Shown here in pieces: positions 16,066-24,654 of a DNA stretch of 36,977 bases (the first letter of the stretch is position 1; each line of letters begins with the position of its first letter). The notes under the pieces were generated by a model. The model saw only the letters and a list, made by a program, of their open reading frames with translations, had not been told where the DNA came from and ran no database searches. A program made the position numbers and the translations under genes. The DNA is from Myxococcota bacterium (GTDB lineage: Bacteria; Myxococcota_C; UBA6777): positions 23,114 to 60,090 of the forward strand of contig JAKLKB010000066.1 in the NCBI GenBank assembly GCA_023150835.1. The letters run 5' to 3'.

Positions 16066-17643
16066 ATGCGAAGACGTTGGTTTTGGTTGGTGGGCTTTGT
16101 GATGCTTTGGGGTGGAGCTTGTGCGCCCAAAGCAAAGCTACAACTTACGTTGTTCTATCCGTACGGAGATGACGGAAAAGCCGCTTATGCGCAGATCAAA
16201 GGGTTTCGGATCAAGGTGAGCGGAGCCTCGTTGACGGATGGGCCGGTAAGCGCAGACTTTGACACAACGTCGGGCCTGAGTGCTTCGGTTCTTGGGGATG
16301 TGAAGTGCGGGAAGGAAAAAGCTGAGCAACTCGATCTTCAGGTGCATGGGTTGGATGGTGCAGGAAAGGTCGTTGCGATGGGCCGACAAACCATCCTCAA
16401 TCCTTGCGGGGCCAAGCGCGATTTGAGCGTTTTTGTGGCACCTGTCGAGGTGTTTTCTTCTTTAACGAAGTACGAAGGTGGTGCCACCGTTCCTGAGCAG
16501 ATGCTGAAGGAGCGGGCGGGGCATCAGATGCGTCAGCTTTCGGACGGGCGGCTGTTGATCTCTGGTGGCTTTACGTTCAACGATCAAGGCGGTGTCGGCG
16601 GTGTTTCCAACCGTATTGAGATCTTTGACCCTGAAACGGGCCGCATCTCGGACGGGATACCGATGAGCGAGCCACGTGCTTTTCATTCGATCACTGTTTC
16701 ACAAAATACGGTCTTGATCGCGGGCGGTATCAAGTTCGACGACGCCACACAAAAGTTGGTCTCCGTTCGGTCGGTGGATATCTTTGAACTGACAGCAGAG
16801 GGCCTAACCAAAAAAAGCTCTTTTGAGATGGCGGAACCGAAGGGACTGCATTCTGCGTTGATCACGCCGTCGATGAACCACATCCTGATCTTCGGAGGGA
16901 TCCATTATCAGGCTGATGGCAGCGTGATTATGGCTAAAAAATGGGAGATCTTTGATGTCAAAGGCTCGCCGATCGGTACGGGGGATATCCCGCTGGATCA
17001 GCAACGTGCGTGGCACAGCGCCACGTTGCTTGGGGATGGGCGGCCCTTTTTTGCGGGCGGAATCAAAGCCAACGCACAAGGTGATCTGGAAGCGCTGTCT
17101 TCGGTGCTTTCGTTGCAGTATTCCAGCGACGACGCTACCGTGACGTTGATCCCGTTGCCAACGCCGCTCAAAGCTGCACGCGCTGCGCACACGGCCACCA
17201 AGCTGCTCGACGGCCAGATCGTGATCGTGGGCGGGATGGTTCCCGAAGCCAAGGACTTTTTGCGGCCCAAGAGTGTGGTCGGTTCGATTCAGATGTTCAC
17301 CGCGCTAGGTGAAGAAAATACCCAATACAACGGCGCGCTCAAACAAGCGCGGGCGTTCCATTCCGCGCATCTGCTCGAAGACGGGCGTTTGCTGATCTAC
17401 GGCGGTTCTACGGGAGCCACCAGCCTCGCGGATCGCACAGAGATCTATACCCCCGAAGGATTGGGACTTTCGTCCGATCCGTTGTTGGTTATGCAACGCA
17501 AAGATCGCTTTCTTCATGCTGCAACCGTCCTGCTTAACGGGGCTTTGGTGGTTTTTGGGGGAGCCACCCTCAATCCCGAAGGGCCTTCTCCTTTCCTTGC
17601 GCTTTCACGCGGCGAGGTGTTTTTGCCGCGCCCCAAACCCTGA
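16066..17643 (+). CDS. Kelch-repeat lipoprotein (second of pair)
   Basis: 525 residues, starting MRRRWFWLVGFVMLWGGAC with a lipobox and Cys19. AAGGA lies upstream of the ATG. Seven Kelch-type blades are seen: RAGHQMRQLSDGRLLISGG, RAFHSITVSQNTVLIAGG, GLHSALITPSMNHILIFGG, RAWHSATLLGDGRPFFAGG, RAAHTATKLLDGQIVIVGG, RAFHSAHLLEDGRLLIYGG and RFLHAATVLLNGALVVFGG. That is enough for a closed seven-blade propeller. It is a diverged tandem paralogue of the gene before it. The region before the propeller (about residues 20-130) is a beta-rich domain I do not recognise. Confidence 0.87.
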   Translation: MRRRWFWLVGFVMLWGGACAPKAKLQLTLFYPYGDDGKAAYAQIKGFRIKVSGASLTDGPVSADFDTTSGLSASVLGDVKCGKEKAEQLDLQVHGLDGAGKVVAMGRQTILNPCGAKRDLSVFVAPVEVFSSLTKYEGGATVPEQMLKERAGHQMRQLSDGRLLISGGFTFNDQGGVGGVSNRIEIFDPETGRISDGIPMSEPRAFHSITVSQNTVLIAGGIKFDDATQKLVSVRSVDIFELTAEGLTKKSSFEMAEPKGLHSALITPSMNHILIFGGIHYQADGSVIMAKKWEIFDVKGSPIGTGDIPLDQQRAWHSATLLGDGRPFFAGGIKANAQGDLEALSSVLSLQYSSDDATVTLIPLPTPLKAARAAHTATKLLDGQIVIVGGMVPEAKDFLRPKSVVGSIQMFTALGEENTQYNGALKQARAFHSAHLLEDGRLLIYGGSTGATSLADRTEIYTPEGLGLSSDPLLVMQRKDRFLHAATVLLNGALVVFGGATLNPEGPSPFLALSRGEVFLPRPKP

Positions 17644-17699
17644 ACCCGCCCAGCCAGATCGCCATCCATCCCACCCCATCGGGATCTCGGGAGCCGCTC

Positions 17700-20102
17700 T
17701 TGAATCTTTCTTTTTTGCAGCTACACAAGCTCTGCACCTATCTTTTGGCCGCCGTGGGGTTTTTGGCGCTTTTGATCCCCCACATCCTCTCGCCGTTGAT
17801 GTGGGGGGTCGTGGGGGTGGCCGTGATCGTGAGTTGGCGATTTGAGCCGCCTACGATCCAACATCCTTTTTATCGCCAAACATGGACGCAGATCACGGTC
17901 GCTCTTTTCGTGGGCAGTTTGTTGTTGACGATGGTTCGGGTGTTTTCTGAGCCGATCGTTGTCGGTGCGTATTTGTTGAGCCTATTGCAGATCAACAAGC
18001 TGTTCAATCGCTCGGAGAGACGGGATTATCTGCATATCTACCTGATCAGCTTTTTGATGCTCACGCTCGGAAGCGTCCTGAACATCGAGCTTTCGTATGC
18101 GATACTCTTCCTGTTGTATGTGGTTTTTGCGACGTGGGCGCTGATGATGCTGCATCTACGGCGTGAATTGGAGGATACGCAGCTTACACGCCACGAAGAA
18201 GACTGGGGCGAAGGCGAACAAGTCGGTGTTGCGCAGATCTTGCAATCGCGCTCGTTGATTCGGGGATCTTTGCTTGCGTATACATCGGTGATGGCGCTGT
18301 TGGTCTTTTTGGGCAGCAGCGTGTTTTTTGTGGTCTTTCCGCGTGTGGGCTTTCGGCTGTTTTTTCAGCGAAATAATCCACCCCAAGCCATCGCAGGATT
18401 TTCGGATCGCGTGCGACTCGGTTCGTTTGGGACCATCCAACAAAACCGCAGCGTGGTCTTGCGTGTCGAAGTCTGGGGTGAGTCAGGGCAGCCGTTGAAT
18501 CATTACTTTCGCGGCCTTGCGTTTGATTTGTATGATGGTCGTGAGTGGCGGCGTTCTCAGCCCAATGCTCAAAAACAGCTTGTGCAGTTTGCGGGTGCTT
18601 CGGTTGGAGCGTTGTCTTTTGCCTTGAGGCGCTTGTCCGACGAAGAGCGCGAACGCGTCGTCTACCAAGAGATCCACCAAGAGCCGCTTCCCGTGAATGT
18701 CCTCTTTGGCGTCGAGCGACCTTCACGCGTCACAATCCCGTTTTCTTTGCGCGAAGGTCTGCGCAATGCGCCCTCACTTTCGACCGATCCCCACAACGAC
18801 ACGCTTTTCTTTTCCTACCCACCCAAAGAACAAAGTGGCTTTCGTTATTATGTCGAGTCTGTTCCGTCGGATTTCTGGCGGTTTCGGCGGCCCTTGAAAC
18901 CTGATGCACGAAAGCGGATGTTGCAGCTTTTCACGCAGATGCCCCAAGGGGTTTTTTCGCCCCGCCTCAAAGTCCTCGCAGAACAGATCACACGCGGCAA
19001 AACAACGGTGCCCGATCGTGCGAGAGCGATCGAAGCCTACCTCCGTAAGACCTACATTTACAGCCTGACCCGCCAACCCGCCCAAGAAAATCCGCTGGAA
19101 GATTTTCTGTTTCGTCAAAAGAGCGGTCATTGCGAGTATTTTTCGACTGCCATGATCATGTTGCTGCGCTCGATCGGTGTCCCTGCGCGCCAAGTGACGG
19201 GTTTTTTGGGGGCTGAGTGGAATCCTTACGGAAACTTCTACGCCGTCCGACAAAGCCATGCGCATTCGTGGGTCGAAGTGCTCGACACACGGGCAGGCTG
19301 GTATCGCTTCGATCCCACGCCTTACCAAACCATCAACACCACGCAAGGCCGAGCATGGACGGCTTGGGCCGAAGATCGGTTTGATGCGTTGCGTTTGCAG
19401 TGGTACAAGTGGGTGATCGAGTACGATCTCGAAGCGCAGTTGGGCTTTTTGCGCCAGATCGCTGCAACGTTTCGCTCCGCACGCAGCGCTTGGAGCGGCG
19501 AGTCTTCGGGAGGTTCTTCGCTTCGAGATATCTGGCGTACGATCCAGCTTCCTGTGGGGCTGTTGCTTTTGCTCGGTGGACTCGGCTTTTTCTTTTGGCA
19601 AAGACGCTTCCGACGCACACGCACGCTGACCGCACAACAAGCCTTTTCGCGGGTTAGCACCATCTACCTCGCGCTTCTTGATGCCCTCGAAAAGCGCGGT
19701 GTCGCACGTCATCCTGCCGAAACGCAAAAAGCCTTCGCTTCGCGCCTTGTCGCTCTCGCCCAATCTTCCGCCCCTTTGGCTGCTTCTTCTGTTCTTGACA
19801 ACAACAAAGATCTCCCAAACAACCCACCTTCCGACCTCTCCACTCCATCGACCGTTTCCCACGAAGAACTACCGACACGGGCCACTTCCGCCGATTCGAC
19901 AAAACCATCCGTTCCTACCGACGCAACAAAACACCACGTAACATCCACCCCTTGGTTGGAACCTCCCGTCGCTGCGTTATTTTCAACTCTGACAGATCAC
20001 TACCTTACGTTGCGCTTTGGTCAAGGTGACGTACCCACCGCCGATATCGATGCCCTCGACCGCCAAGCCCAAGCCATCCTTCTACAGATCATCCCTCCTT
20101 GA
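17700..20102 (+). CDS. TgpA-type membrane transglutaminase
   Basis: 800 residues from a TTG at 17700 (GGGAG upstream). The N-terminal part (1-230) has five to six hydrophobic segments, as in DUF3488/TgpA_N proteins. A periplasmic transglutaminase-like cysteine protease core follows. Its triad can be placed: Cys478 in SGHCEYFSTAMIMLLRSIGVPAR, His522 in SHAHSWVEVLD, and Asp in WYRFDPTP. A further membrane segment (LPVGLLLLLGGLGFFFWQ) precedes a cytoplasmic C-terminal region similar to DUF4129, which here has a Ser/Thr/Pro-rich insert. The family is associated with envelope processing; the substrate is unknown. A DUF58 protein gene and a MoxR ATPase gene, frequent neighbours, are not present here. 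Confidence 0.92.
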   Translation: MNLSFLQLHKLCTYLLAAVGFLALLIPHILSPLMWGVVGVAVIVSWRFEPPTIQHPFYRQTWTQITVALFVGSLLLTMVRVFSEPIVVGAYLLSLLQINKLFNRSERRDYLHIYLISFLMLTLGSVLNIELSYAILFLLYVVFATWALMMLHLRRELEDTQLTRHEEDWGEGEQVGVAQILQSRSLIRGSLLAYTSVMALLVFLGSSVFFVVFPRVGFRLFFQRNNPPQAIAGFSDRVRLGSFGTIQQNRSVVLRVEVWGESGQPLNHYFRGLAFDLYDGREWRRSQPNAQKQLVQFAGASVGALSFALRRLSDEERERVVYQEIHQEPLPVNVLFGVERPSRVTIPFSLREGLRNAPSLSTDPHNDTLFFSYPPKEQSGFRYYVESVPSDFWRFRRPLKPDARKRMLQLFTQMPQGVFSPRLKVLAEQITRGKTTVPDRARAIEAYLRKTYIYSLTRQPAQENPLEDFLFRQKSGHCEYFSTAMIMLLRSIGVPARQVTGFLGAEWNPYGNFYAVRQSHAHSWVEVLDTRAGWYRFDPTPYQTINTTQGRAWTAWAEDRFDALRLQWYKWVIEYDLEAQLGFLRQIAATFRSARSAWSGESSGGSSLRDIWRTIQLPVGLLLLLGGLGFFFWQRRFRRTRTLTAQQAFSRVSTIYLALLDALEKRGVARHPAETQKAFASRLVALAQSSAPLAASSVLDNNKDLPNNPPSDLSTPSTVSHEELPTRATSADSTKPSVPTDATKHHVTSTPWLEPPVAALFSTLTDHYLTLRFGQGDVPTADIDALDRQAQAILLQIIPP

Positions 20103-20151
20103 TTCGCCCTCGTTTTTTCTTCTGTGAGTGTACGTGTGTTTGCCTGTTTTT

Positions 20152-20232
20152 GTGGGGCGCTGCCCCACGCCCCGCAAGGGACTCTCGCCCCTTGACCCCG
20201 TGTTGGCGGAGTGATCCGTCGTTTTTCAAACC
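20152..20232 (+). repeat. dispersed palindromic element, copy B
   Basis: It has the same layout as copy A: hairpin GTGGGGC/GCCCCAC, then CCCCGCAAGGG...CCCCTTGACCCC, then GTGTTGGCGGAG and a TTTTTCAAACCA tail. It lies in the gap between the transglutaminase gene and the WYL gene, on the left side of the CRISPR-Cas locus. Copy C lies on the right side in the opposite orientation. Confidence 0.8.
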
Positions 20233-20366
20233 AATAACGGTGCCGCTTGGGGGAGAGGGTGAATACGCCTTTGTTTCAGCACAAGCCACACCATTGTATC
20301 CTTTCGATCAGACACGCTTTGGGGGCCGCGAACGTGCCTTTCGAGTGTAAGAAACATCCTGCATAC

Positions 20367-20379
20367 TTTAATCATTAAA
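20367..20379. promoter_or_regulatory. AT-rich perfect palindrome upstream of the WYL gene
   Basis: TTTAATCATTAAA is a 13-nt palindrome (6-nt arms, central C) in the 372-nt gap 20103-20474. A perfect TTGACA follows at 20403, but I find no convincing -10 box at the right distance. It is a plausible operator for the WYL protein. The rest of the gap holds only repeat copy B. Confidence 0.3.
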
Positions 20380-20474
20380 CGCTGTGTCGTTTTTCGAGGT
20401 ACTTGACAAACTTTTCTGTCTTCTTTTCCATGATTCTTTCGTCAAGTCGGTAGGTCGAAGCGTGGGAGAGACTC

Positions 20475-21437
20475 GTGGCACGAAACGAACAGATGTTGAG
20501 GCAATGGCAGATCTTAGTCCGCCTTCAACAAGGCCGTGCTTCGCGTAAGGAATTCGCAAACGAATTTGGCTGCAGCTTCCGAACGATTGCGAGGGACATC
20601 GATGCGCTGACACCCAATTTTCCGATCTTTGAAGAACAAGAAGGCAACGATATTTTCTACGCCTTTGAGCAGAACTATCGCCTGCCCGGGGTTTGGTTCA
20701 CGCCCAAAGAATTGTCTGTTCTTTATCTTGCCCAAAAGTTAATCGCCCATGCAGCAAAAACGTCTTCTTTTTCTGAGGTTTTTAGTGGGCTATTGGCCAA
20801 AATCTCCCGAACACACTCCACCGCCGCGCTTCGCGCAAGCCAACGGCTCCCTCAAGTATACCAAAGCGACTTTTCTTCTCCTGATCCTCGATCTGATTAC
20901 ACGGAAGAGATCATCCGTGCAGCCCAAGAAGAACGTTGTATCGCCATGATGTATTTTTCTGCTTCCAAAGGAGAAGAAGCACAGCGCGTTGTGGAGCCGT
21001 TTGTTGTGCGTCTGACCATTCAAGGACTTCATCTCATCGCGTTCTGCCGCTTGCGCCAAGAATTTCGCACCTTTACGATCAACCGTATTCGGGCGTTGTC
21101 TGTGTTGGAGGAAAGGTTCTCTCCAGAAGCACGACGATTCGACTTGCAACGTTACGTCGAAGAAAGCTTTGGTGGACTGCGGAGTGAACCCGTGCAGAAA
21201 GTTCGATTTCATATCCGCTATCCTACGGCTCATTGGGCAAAAGACTTGTTTTATCATTCAACGCAGGTGATCCAAGAGGTCGAGGATGGCATCTTGTTGA
21301 CTTTTCAGGCGGGTGGGGAAGACGCGATCGTGCGCCGAGCGATCAGCTTGGGGGCGGACTGCGAAGTTCTGGAACCGCCTCTTCTACGTCAGCAGGTTGT
21401 TGCTAAAGCGATGCAGATCTTGGAACGCTATAAATGA
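20475..21437 (+). CDS. WYL-domain transcriptional regulator (CRISPR-associated)
   Basis: 320 residues from a GTG at 20475. The N-terminal winged helix-turn-helix is at about 8-65 (QWQILVRLQQGRASRKEFANEFGCSFRTIARDIDALT), and the WYL domain at about 150-215 (RCIAMMYFSASKGEEAQRVVEPFVVRLTIQGLHLIAFCRLRQEFRTFTINRIRAL). The WCX-like C-terminal part is also present. WYL proteins sense nucleic-acid-like ligands and often regulate CRISPR-Cas or other phage-defence genes. It lies directly upstream of cas6 on the same strand with a 161-nt AT-rich gap, so it is likely the regulator of this cas operon. Confidence 0.92.
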   Translation: MARNEQMLRQWQILVRLQQGRASRKEFANEFGCSFRTIARDIDALTPNFPIFEEQEGNDIFYAFEQNYRLPGVWFTPKELSVLYLAQKLIAHAAKTSSFSEVFSGLLAKISRTHSTAALRASQRLPQVYQSDFSSPDPRSDYTEEIIRAAQEERCIAMMYFSASKGEEAQRVVEPFVVRLTIQGLHLIAFCRLRQEFRTFTINRIRALSVLEERFSPEARRFDLQRYVEESFGGLRSEPVQKVRFHIRYPTAHWAKDLFYHSTQVIQEVEDGILLTFQAGGEDAIVRRAISLGADCEVLEPPLLRQQVVAKAMQILERYK

Positions 21438-21439
21438 AA

Positions 21440-21459
21440 GAAAAATGATCATATTTTTC
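21440..21459. promoter_or_regulatory. inverted repeat between the WYL gene and cas6
   Basis: GAAAAAT and ATTTTTC form a perfect 7-nt inverted repeat around GATCAT, 3 nt after the WYL stop. It could be a WYL operator or a weak terminator. The rest of the gap to cas6 is AT-rich. The best promoter-like string is TTGGCA (21535-21540) followed by TAGATC at a 15-nt spacing, which is weak. Confidence 0.35.
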
Positions 21460-21598
21460 AAAGAACTAATCGCTTTGTAAAAATTTGAGCGAGAGGGCTG
21501 ACCTCATCTGTCCAACCTCTGTGCTAAAGGTTTCTTGGCAAAGATCGTGTGGGACTAGATCGCAAAAACTCTTTAAAATAAGGAAGGAGGACGGTGTG

Positions 21599-22270
21599 GT
21601 GACAGGAGAAAAAAGCCAAAAAAGCATCGTGGAGATGGTTTGGTCTGCGCATGGAACCGAAATACCTGCCGATCACGGTTATCCTGTGTATGGGGCTGTC
21701 TCTCGTCATGTTCCTTGGGTTCACGAAAACAAGGAAGCGAGCATTCTGCCTCTTACGGGCCAGCCGATCGGAAACAGGCTGTTGAGCCTCTCGAAAGACG
21801 CTCGTTTTCGTGTGCGTGTGCCCTACGAAGGGGTCGCTGAGATGTACCGATTGTCAGGAAAGCGTCTGGACTTGAACGGCTACTCTGTTCGTTTGGGGGT
21901 TCCTGAACTCTCGCTTTTGCGGGCTTCTCGTTCTCTTTACAGCCGCCTTGTGGTCATTAAAGGCTACACGGAAGAAACCGCTTTTTTGGAGGCCATCCAA
22001 CGGCAACTGACGGATATGGGGGTTCTTGAGGCGTCGCCAAGCATTCCGCTACGAACACCTTTCGACGTGGAAAGATTGCGGCAAAAAGGCTTCGAACCTT
22101 CGTTGACCTGCCGCCGAACGTTGCGCGTGAAAAACAAAGAGATCGTTGGTTTTGCTGTGCGTGTAGACAATCTTTCGGACGGCTCTTCCATACTCTTACA
22201 AGCCGCAGGGTTGGGCGGAAAGCGCCTTTTTGGTTGTGGTTGTTTTGTTCCGTTCGTGGAGGGGGCATGA
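21599..22270 (+). CDS. cas6: CRISPR repeat endoribonuclease Cas6, MYXAN type (Cmx6)
   Basis: A 223-residue Cas6 that should cut the repeat RNA 3' of its hairpin to release crRNAs. The start is set to the GTG at 21599 because AAGGAGG lies 8 nt before it; GTG at 21596 is also possible. The open frame to 21485 is not family-like. The N-terminus EIPADHGYPVYGAVSRHVPWVHE is the hallmark of the I-MYXAN Cas6 family. The central VPELSLLRASRSLYSRLVVIKGYTE and the C-terminal glycine-rich GLGGKRLFGCGCFVPF complete the two ferredoxin-like folds. The general base is not certain; H in ADHGY is a candidate. The stop overlaps the cas3 start (ATGA). Confidence 0.93.
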   Translation: MTGEKSQKSIVEMVWSAHGTEIPADHGYPVYGAVSRHVPWVHENKEASILPLTGQPIGNRLLSLSKDARFRVRVPYEGVAEMYRLSGKRLDLNGYSVRLGVPELSLLRASRSLYSRLVVIKGYTEETAFLEAIQRQLTDMGVLEASPSIPLRTPFDVERLRQKGFEPSLTCRRTLRVKNKEIVGFAVRVDNLSDGSSILLQAAGLGGKRLFGCGCFVPFVEGA

Positions 22271-24654
22271 GTCAGCGTTTTTCTTATCCCCGCTTGCTTG
22301 CGAAGTCTTCGCTCACTCCAGATGTTCCCCATGAAAAAGAGACACTTGTGGGCCATACGCGTGATGTGGTTCTTTCCGCGAAAGCGATCGCAGAAATCGT
22401 CGGAGAGAAGGCCGTTGTGGGACTTGGTCTGCCCAAACACTTCATCGAGAAGCTGTCGGAGGTTTTGCCTCTGAGCGCAGCGATCCACGATCTCGGAAAG
22501 GCCAATCATCAATTTCAGCGGATGGTTCGGCAAAAACAAGGCGAGAGAAATCTTCAAGCCTTCCGCCACGAAAAAATTAGCGTCTACTTGTTGGGCCGTT
22601 TTCCTTCTCTCTACGAATGGTTTTTTGAAGACAAAGAGCCGCTGTACCGGTACGCTGTCATATTTTCTGTTTTGGGACACCATCTTAAAACAGAAGACAC
22701 AACCTTCCGAACCCGCGAAGGGACAGGGGATGATCGCGTCGATGTGCTTGTTGAACACCCAGATTTTCGCAGATGTCTCGAACTTTGCGCAAATGAATTG
22801 GGTTTGGGGAGTCTTCCGTCCTTTGGGGCTTCTGGTGCGACTTGCTCGATCGACCTTTTGGATGCAAAGCCCTTGAACGACGCAAGCAAGATCGCAAAAG
22901 AGTTCGAGAGTTGGTGGGGCGAAGAAGCCAACGAAGATCAACGTCTTTTTGTTGCTTTGTGTAAAGCTTTACTCATGGCTTCAGATGTTGCGGGGTCTAT
23001 CTTGGGATTGCAGCGCAAAGAAGCTGGGGCGTGGGTTCATGAAGCGCTGTTGTACGTTTGTGAAGAGGGTATGTTAGGTGAAGCCGCCAAAAAGCGACTC
23101 GGTGGTTTTCCTGTTCGGCCTTTTCAAAAAACAATCGCAAGTTGCGCCGTTGAATCGGGTGATGTTGTTTTTGTTCGCGCTGGATGCGGGAGCGGTAAGA
23201 CGGCAGGGGCCTATCTTTGGGCAGAGCGCCACGCCGTTGGACGGCAGCTCTTTTTTGCCTATCCCACCACGGGAACTGCGACTCAGGGATTTGCTGATTA
23301 TGTCCTACCTTCCGACTTTAGCGATCTTGCGCTGCTCTCTCACGGGCGGCGTGAAGTCGATCTAGAGGCTTTATACGACACAAATGATCGCGATCTTGGA
23401 GATCGCGATGACCTCCACCGCGTCGAAGCCTTGGAGGTTTGGTATCATCCTTGGATCGTTTGCACGGTCGATCAAGTCCTTGGCCTCGTGCAAAACCAAC
23501 GACGCCCTCTCTACGCAAGCCCTGCTTTGATGCGTGGCGCGTTCGTGTTTGATGAGATCCATCTTTACGATCAACGCCTATTTGGCGCGCTTCTACGTTT
23601 CTTAGAGGCTTTCCGTGGAGCGCCGATCTTGTTGATGACTGCCTCCCTTTCTGCCCATCGCCTCGGCAGCATACGCGATCTATTGCAAAAGCAAGGACGG
23701 CACCTCCATCAGATCGAGGGGCCAAAAGAGCGCGAGGAACTCGCACGCTATACCATCGGGCCGATTGTTTTAAAGGAGCCGTGGGAGCAAGTGGAACAAG
23801 CGATCCTCAGTGGCCAAAAAGTGTTGTGGGTTTCAAACACAGTGAGCCGATGCACCGAGATCGCAAAAGAAGCAGCCAAAAAGTTTCCACCTGAGATCGT
23901 TTTGCCCTACCACAGCCGATATCGCTATGTGGATCGTGTTGAACGTCACCAGCGCGTCATCGAGGCTTTCAAGAAAGAAGGGCCTGTCTTGGCCTGCACC
24001 ACGCAAGTTTGTGAGGTTTCTTTGGACATCTCCGCCGATCTGTTGATCTCAGATATCGCGCCTGCTTCGGCGCTGATCCAACGGATGGGCCGATTAAATC
24101 GCCGCTCTGAGCCAGAGCGCCCGTTGGGAACAAGGCACGCCGTCTTTGTCGAAGTCGAGAAAACGTTGCCTTACGATGCGGAAGAACTAGACCACGCACG
24201 TCGCTGGATACAGGAGCTTCTCAAGAAGGGGGGAGAGATCTCGCAGGATGATCTGCGCCGCGCCTTCGAGAGTTGCGAACTCCCGTCCGAGTTCGTTGCG
24301 CAGGTACAGTCCGAGTGGCTCGATCATGGGGGGCGTGCGCAACGTGCGCCTCTTCGCGAGGCAGGCCATACGATCTCCATCTTGCGCGAAGAAGACTTTT
24401 TGCAGCACGTGCAAAACAAAAAAGGCAAGGAAAAAACGAAAGCGATCATTGCTCACACGATACCGATGCCTTTTTGGGAGATCGTCGAGGAATACCGCAC
24501 GTGGCCGCGAGAAGGCTCAGCGTTGATCTCGCCAAAAGATCGGGTGGACTACGATAACCAATGGGGTGCAACATGGCAAAAGCAAGAGCAAAGCAAAAAG
24601 CAGAACAAGCCCACAAAAAAGCAGAGCAAGCCTGCGAGATCACCCTCCAATTGA
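22267..24654 (+). CDS. cas3: CRISPR-associated helicase-nuclease Cas3
   Basis: 795 residues from the ATG at 22267 (GGAGGGGG upstream, 4-nt overlap with cas6). The HD nuclease domain comes first: H30 in LVGHTRD, the H74-D75 pair in SAAIHDLGKANHQF, H101 in AFRHEK, and GHH at 137-139. The superfamily 2 helicase follows: Walker A AGCGSGKT (305-312), DEIH at 429-432, TASLSA, a motif V region CTTQVCEVSLDISADLLI, and QRMGRLNRR from about 605. HD and helicase are in one chain. Cas3 is recruited to Cascade-bound DNA, unwinds it and cuts it. The tail is Lys/Gln-rich (KQEQSKKQNKPTKKQSKPA) and is encoded in the overlap with cas8. Confidence 0.97.
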   Translation: MSQRFSYPRLLAKSSLTPDVPHEKETLVGHTRDVVLSAKAIAEIVGEKAVVGLGLPKHFIEKLSEVLPLSAAIHDLGKANHQFQRMVRQKQGERNLQAFRHEKISVYLLGRFPSLYEWFFEDKEPLYRYAVIFSVLGHHLKTEDTTFRTREGTGDDRVDVLVEHPDFRRCLELCANELGLGSLPSFGASGATCSIDLLDAKPLNDASKIAKEFESWWGEEANEDQRLFVALCKALLMASDVAGSILGLQRKEAGAWVHEALLYVCEEGMLGEAAKKRLGGFPVRPFQKTIASCAVESGDVVFVRAGCGSGKTAGAYLWAERHAVGRQLFFAYPTTGTATQGFADYVLPSDFSDLALLSHGRREVDLEALYDTNDRDLGDRDDLHRVEALEVWYHPWIVCTVDQVLGLVQNQRRPLYASPALMRGAFVFDEIHLYDQRLFGALLRFLEAFRGAPILLMTASLSAHRLGSIRDLLQKQGRHLHQIEGPKEREELARYTIGPIVLKEPWEQVEQAILSGQKVLWVSNTVSRCTEIAKEAAKKFPPEIVLPYHSRYRYVDRVERHQRVIEAFKKEGPVLACTTQVCEVSLDISADLLISDIAPASALIQRMGRLNRRSEPERPLGTRHAVFVEVEKTLPYDAEELDHARRWIQELLKKGGEISQDDLRRAFESCELPSEFVAQVQSEWLDHGGRAQRAPLREAGHTISILREEDFLQHVQNKKGKEKTKAIIAHTIPMPFWEIVEEYRTWPREGSALISPKDRVDYDNQWGATWQKQEQSKKQNKPTKKQSKPARSPSN

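Noticed and set aside
18774-19862. 362-codon minus-strand frame
   Set aside because: Antisense to the transglutaminase core, whose catalytic motifs are clear on plus.
20306-20316. GATCAGAC-x-CG upstream of the WYL gene resembles the psi-spacer read on minus
   Set aside because: Only 8 contiguous bases, and it needs the less likely minus orientation of the repeats.
21604-21610. AGGAGAA at the start of cas6 matches the first seven bases of the psi-spacer
   Set aside because: A 7-nt match is expected by chance in about 1 kb searched on both strands, and the match breaks after base 7. Not evidence of a target.
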